Shown in pieces: positions 4,692 to 8,006 of a DNA stretch of 8,006 bases (positions are counted from its first letter, which is position 1; every line of letters starts with the position of its first letter). The position numbers and the translations under genes are program-made. The notes beneath the pieces are model-generated. The model was not told the origin of the DNA. It was given only the letters and a program-made list of their open reading frames with translations, and did no database searches. The stretch lies in contig JACQQT010000061.1 in assembly GCA_016206815.1 (NCBI GenBank), forward strand, positions 1-8,006, given 5' to 3'. The DNA comes from Candidatus Omnitrophota bacterium. Lineage in GTDB: Bacteria > Omnitrophota > Omnitrophia > Omnitrophales > Danuiimicrobiaceae.

Positions 4692-6290
4692 TCAACTAAT
4701 CGAGATGAAGCTTCCGGGATCGCCAGATTGCTGGACATCCCTCAGTCCGGCGTCTCCAGGAGCCGATGGATCAGCCGAATCACCCTCCGCTTCGAACGCC
4801 CGGGGCAACGGCTCTGCACGATAGGGAAGCTCGATAATAAACGCGGCGCCATGACCCGGCCGATTCTCAACCCGAACCGAACCTTTGTAACCATGAATAA
4901 TTTGCTGTGTGACAAAAAGACCGAGTCCGCTGGCCCCTTCCCGTGTGGTAAAAAACGGATGAAAAATTCTGGGCAAATCTTCTTTCGCAATCCCGGGTCC
5001 GGAATCACAAATGCGAAGCTCAGCTACCCTATCGCGTTCATGGTAGCGGGCTTCTACCTCAATGATGCCCTTGGTTCCAATGGCTTGTACGGCATTCAAA
5101 AACAGATTCAAAAACGCTTCCCGAAGTTCCCCGATATTCCCTAACCACTTCGGAAGCGGCTGTTCAAATCGTCTGATGACCTGAATCTGATCCAAAGACA
5201 CCTGATAAGACAACAAAGAAATGGTGTCATTCACCAACATCTCGAAATCAATCAATTCTTTTACCAGCTTGTGTGATTCGGAAAACATGAGGAGTTTGCG
5301 GGTGATATCGGCTGCTCTCTTTGTCTGCTTCACAATAGTCTTTAATACGTCTTCAACTTGATCATCATAAGCAATCTTATCCCGCTTCAGCAGGAGAATC
5401 TGAGCTTTGCCGGAAATAATGGTCAGCGGATTGTGGATTTCGTGCGCGATTCCGGTTGCCAGCTGTGCAATCGCGGAGTGTTGTGCCGAATGGAGAAATT
5501 CCGACTGAATCTTCATCAGTTCCCGAATGCTCTGCTCCAGCTCATCAAACAAGCCCGCATTATGGAAAGCGGCAGCGGCTTCCTTCGCAAATTCGAAGAA
5601 AGATTTAATGTCCTGAGGTGAGAAAGTCTTTGCCGCGCCGCGTGGTGTCAAATTAATGGAACCGATCAGCTCTCCTTGAAAGATCAGGGGGATGACACAG
5701 GAAGCGTGAAGCTCTTGAAAATCATGCCGGAGCTGGTTCGCGTCCTGCCAAGGAAGCGGGCGGGCGGCCTGCTCCCTTTCCAAAGGCACTCTCCGAATAC
5801 GCAGCAACTCGATGATCAAGGCGTTGGGACTAAATTCCACATTCCGCCATGCGCTCGGATTCAGGCCGAATGCCGAAATCACACGATAGATTCCTTTTGA
5901 TTTTTCCCGGACCAAAATCGAAGCCACCAGAACATGAAGCATCTCCCCAAAGGTATTCACAATTAAATTAGCAAGCTCATTCCGGTTTAAAACTTTCGTC
6001 AAAGATCGGGTGAGTTGAACCAAGGCTGTATGATCCCTCAGATAGGACCGGAACAATACTTCTTTAAAGAGAAGTAAGACGAAATAATCGACTGGCTTAT
6101 AAAGGAGGGACATGACAAAAACGGATAAAACGACAATCGAGATATCGCTTGCGAACAAATCGTACCCGAAAAATCGGTAAGCGATGAACCGAAAGAGTGC
6201 ATAAAAGAAAAAGGCTAGGATCAACAAAGAAACGGTCAAAATCGTCCGTTTCAAAAACTGTTTCCGCTTTCTCAGATAAAGATTTACCAT
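4692..6290 (-). CDS. Membrane-anchored GAF sensor histidine kinase
   Basis: 532-residue sensor kinase. Two hydrophobic segments at about residues 16-38 and 50-75, separated by a short loop, anchor it in the inner membrane with almost no periplasmic part. A GAF-like domain follows (about 90-245), so the signal is probably cytoplasmic or within the membrane. The dimerisation domain carries the H-box GIAHEIHNPLT with phospho-acceptor H283. The ATP-binding domain has the N-box NLFLNA (395-400), DSGPG (429-433), FHPFF (443-447) and GLGLFV (455-460), so all catalytic boxes are intact. Residues 491-532 form a polar tail rich in Ala, Asp, Gly, Pro and Ser beyond the usual end of the kinase. ATG start with AAGG 8 nt upstream. 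Gene 130 bp downstream of ileS and 164 bp upstream of the single-domain receiver, its likely partner. Confidence 0.93.
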   Translation of the reverse strand: MVNLYLRKRKQFLKRTILTVSLLILAFFFYALFRFIAYRFFGYDLFASDISIVVLSVFVMSLLYKPVDYFVLLLFKEVLFRSYLRDHTALVQLTRSLTKVLNRNELANLIVNTFGEMLHVLVASILVREKSKGIYRVISAFGLNPSAWRNVEFSPNALIIELLRIRRVPLEREQAARPLPWQDANQLRHDFQELHASCVIPLIFQGELIGSINLTPRGAAKTFSPQDIKSFFEFAKEAAAAFHNAGLFDELEQSIRELMKIQSEFLHSAQHSAIAQLATGIAHEIHNPLTIISGKAQILLLKRDKIAYDDQVEDVLKTIVKQTKRAADITRKLLMFSESHKLVKELIDFEMLVNDTISLLSYQVSLDQIQVIRRFEQPLPKWLGNIGELREAFLNLFLNAVQAIGTKGIIEVEARYHERDRVAELRICDSGPGIAKEDLPRIFHPFFTTREGASGLGLFVTQQIIHGYKGSVRVENRPGHGAAFIIELPYRAEPLPRAFEAEGDSADPSAPGDAGLRDVQQSGDPGSFISIS

Positions 6291-6376
6291 AAGCTGTACC
6301 TTACCTCTTATTATCGGATGAATCCGGCATTTTTTTAACCTAATCCTTTAACTATTCCAGAGTGTACAGCGATTGC

Positions 6377-6398
6377 CTGCTCAGACACCGCGGAGCAG
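6377..6398. other. Short hairpin in the ileS-kinase gap
   Basis: CTGCTC (6377-6382) and GAGCAG (6393-6398) form a perfect 6-bp stem with a 10-nt loop, 23 bp after the ileS stop on the minus strand. No T-run follows, so it is at best a weak or Rho-assisted processing or termination signal. The rest of the 130-bp gap (6291-6420) shows no clear promoter, although the kinase gene has a ribosome-binding site in it. Confidence 0.3.
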
Positions 6399-6420
6399 CA
6401 GCCACCTTCCTTTGCTCTGA

Positions 6421-8006
6421 TCACAACGTGCCAATTGCTGCCACACAACGCTCGCAGATCGCCGGATGGTCTTGGAACTCTCCGACTTGGGTCGAATAAT
6501 TCCAGCACCGTTCACACTTTGCACCGTCTGCTTTTTCAACCGCAACGGTCAAACGAACTTGCACCTCGCGAAAAATGAGGCCGATCTCCTCCGAACCGGG
6601 TCGCGTTCCATCGAAAGATTCAACCTGAGAAACGATAAAAACACGCCTCAATTCATTCCAATTCTCACATAGAATACGGCTTAATTCCGGCGGAAAATCG
6701 GCACTCACCTTTAAATAAATCTTGGCATCCAAACTGGATCCAATCATGCCCGCCGCGCGTTTTCGTTCCAGCGCCGGCATGACCGCGTCCCTGATACGGC
6801 GAATTTCATTCCAATCATTCCAAAATGGGGCCTTCACCGTATGTTCCGGCACGTCCCAGTAATTTGCATGAACGGACGGCGATCCTTTTTCGATCGGGTA
6901 AGTCGCCCATACCTCGTCCATCGTAAAAGGAAGAACGGGCGCCAACATCTTTGCAAGCTGAGACAAGATATGAAACAGCGCCGTTTGAGCTGAGCGTCTT
7001 GGGGGTGAGTCCTTCCCAGCCGTATAAAGCGTATCTTTAAGTGCGTCAAAATAATAAGAGCTCATTTCAACCACGCAAAAATCATAGATATCACGGTAAA
7101 TTTCATGAAATCGAAATTCTTCATAACTTTGCTTCGCCAAATTGGCAAGATGATCAACCTCTTGAACCGCCCACTGATCCAAACGGCTGAGCTCGTCAAA
7201 CGGAAGTCCGTTCTCTGCGGAATCAAAGTCATATAAATTACCCAGCAAATAACGAAACGTATTCCGAATTTTTCGGTACGTTTCTGCCAATTGCTTCAAA
7301 ATCTCTTTCGATAGCCGGACATCGTATTGATAATCACAGGAAGAAACCCAAAGACGGAGAATGTCGGCGCCGAATTCTTTCATCACATCCTGCGGCGCGA
7401 CAACGTTCCCGGCCGATTTCGACATTTTTTTCCCTTCCCCATCCACCACAAAGCCGTGTGTCAACACTCCCTTAAACGGCGGATGACCGTCCAAAGCAAT
7501 TCCCGTCGTGAGCGCACTCTGAAACCAGCCGCGGTGCTGATCCGACCCTTCCAAATAAAGATCCGCCGGATAACTAAGTGTTTTCGTTTTTTTCAAAACC
7601 GCTTGATGGCTCACCCCGGAATCAAACCACACATCGATAATATCCGTTTCTTTTTGAATGTCCGGCGTTCTGCAGCAATTCGGCCGTTTGCCGTCTAGAA
7701 AATCAATCGCCTCTTTTTCAAACCAAACATCCGCCCCATTTTCTTGAAATTGCTGAACGATGGCTGTTTTGCTTTCCTTTGCAAAAACTTTTTTGCAGGA
7801 CTTGCAGCTGACAATCGGAATCGGAACGCCCCAATACCGCTGGCGCGACAGGCACCAATCGGGACGGCTTTCCACCATGGAACCAATGCGGTTCTTTCCC
7901 CATTCAGGTGTGAAGTGAATATTGTTTTGAATGGCTCCGCCCATCTTCTTGCGCAAATCTTGATGATCGATTTTGAGAAACCATTGGGGCGTCGCGCGGA
8001 AAATAA
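6421..8006 (-). CDS. ileS: Isoleucyl-tRNA synthetase, C-terminal part (start outside window)
   Basis: Cytoplasmic enzyme that charges tRNA-Ile with isoleucine. The frame is open to the right edge: the first complete codon is at 8004 and 527 residues are seen of a usual 900-1000. The fragment opens with IFRATPQWF, a typical IleS stretch. It then shows SRQRYWGVPIP, DVWFDSGVSHQAVL and YLEGSDQHRGWFQSAL of the Rossmann catalytic core, and the ATP-binding KMSKS loop at 7428-7414. The anticodon-binding helical domain follows. A four-cysteine zinc ribbon (CERC then CERC, 6516-6445) lies directly before the stop TGA at 6423-6421. Two further cysteine pairs (CKSC and a CC within NCCRT) lie just before DVWFDSG and could form another zinc site. 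The HIGH motif and editing domain lie outside. A TTG at 7956 is internal, not a start. No T-box can be judged because the 5' end is missing. Confidence 0.97.
   Translation of the reverse strand, partial: IFRATPQWFLKIDHQDLRKKMGGAIQNNIHFTPEWGKNRIGSMVESRPDWCLSRQRYWGVPIPIVSCKSCKKVFAKESKTAIVQQFQENGADVWFEKEAIDFLDGKRPNCCRTPDIQKETDIIDVWFDSGVSHQAVLKKTKTLSYPADLYLEGSDQHRGWFQSALTTGIALDGHPPFKGVLTHGFVVDGEGKKMSKSAGNVVAPQDVMKEFGADILRLWVSSCDYQYDVRLSKEILKQLAETYRKIRNTFRYLLGNLYDFDSAENGLPFDELSRLDQWAVQEVDHLANLAKQSYEEFRFHEIYRDIYDFCVVEMSSYYFDALKDTLYTAGKDSPPRRSAQTALFHILSQLAKMLAPVLPFTMDEVWATYPIEKGSPSVHANYWDVPEHTVKAPFWNDWNEIRRIRDAVMPALERKRAAGMIGSSLDAKIYLKVSADFPPELSRILCENWNELRRVFIVSQVESFDGTRPGSEEIGLIFREVQVRLTVAVEKADGAKCERCWNYSTQVGEFQDHPAICERCVAAIGTL

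Noticed and set aside
6311..6316. -10-like GATAAT upstream of the kinase gene
   Set aside because: A start from it would leave a leader of about 12 nt without the ribosome-binding site, and the -35 partner (TTAAAA) is poor.
6377..6398. Intrinsic terminator after ileS
   Set aside because: The hairpin is only 6 bp and no T-run follows on the minus strand.
7954..7956. TTG as start of a shorter ileS
   Set aside because: The frame continues to the window edge with a typical IleS sequence (IFRATPQWF), so the gene is cut by the edge.

Overview
The window holds eight protein genes, all on the minus strand, so it reads from right to left. In transcription order: the 3' two thirds of ileS (cut by the right edge), a membrane sensor histidine kinase, a single-domain response regulator, a GAF/HD-GYP protein, a DksA/TraR-type zinc-finger protein, lspA, lgt and an rluD-like pseudouridine synthase that ends 3 bases from the left edge. 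I see no RNA genes, CRISPR array, transposase or prophage gene.

Organism. An lspA plus lgt lipoprotein pathway, a DksA/TraR protein, a membrane-anchored two-component kinase and an HD-GYP protein point to a Gram-negative-type bacterium of moderate GC. From memory, the order ileS - traR/dksA - lspA - lgt - rluD resembles gene order in uncultured lineages such as Omnitrophota or Elusimicrobiota, and in some deltaproteobacteria. This placement is an inference; no marker gene here settles it.

Left block (3-2494). dksA-like, lspA, lgt and rluD are packed as one operon: a 20-bp gap, then a TGATG stop/start overlap, then a 35-bp overlap. In front of it lies the clearest promoter of the window (TTGACT, 16-nt spacer, extended TGA-TATAAT at 2531-2558). 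The block makes mature lipoproteins in the inner membrane (Lgt adds diacylglyceryl, LspA cuts the signal peptide) and also encodes an RNA polymerase or stress regulator and a 23S rRNA modification enzyme.

Middle block (2574-6290). A signalling cassette sits between ileS and the lipoprotein operon: histidine kinase, CheY/Spo0F-like receiver and GAF/HD-GYP phosphodiesterase. Unlike the left block it has wide, structured intergenic regions. The kinase-receiver gap (4528-4691) contains a long dyad, a 12-bp palindrome, a perfect 10-bp tandem repeat and three copies of a heptamer. The receiver-HD-GYP gap (3843-4149) contains a cluster of three REP-like hairpins touching the receiver's stop codon, then a good extended -10 promoter for the HD-GYP gene. 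A likely scheme is kinase to receiver to cyclic-di-GMP turnover, but no direct link is visible, because the receiver has no output domain and the HD-GYP protein has no receiver domain.

Right block (6421-8006). The C-terminal 527 residues of isoleucyl-tRNA synthetase, with intact KMSKS motif and C-terminal zinc ribbon.

The most unusual structures are the three-unit REP-like cluster, whose stems vary with compensating changes around a conserved loop, and the dyad-rich region in front of the response regulator. I see no wholly new protein system.
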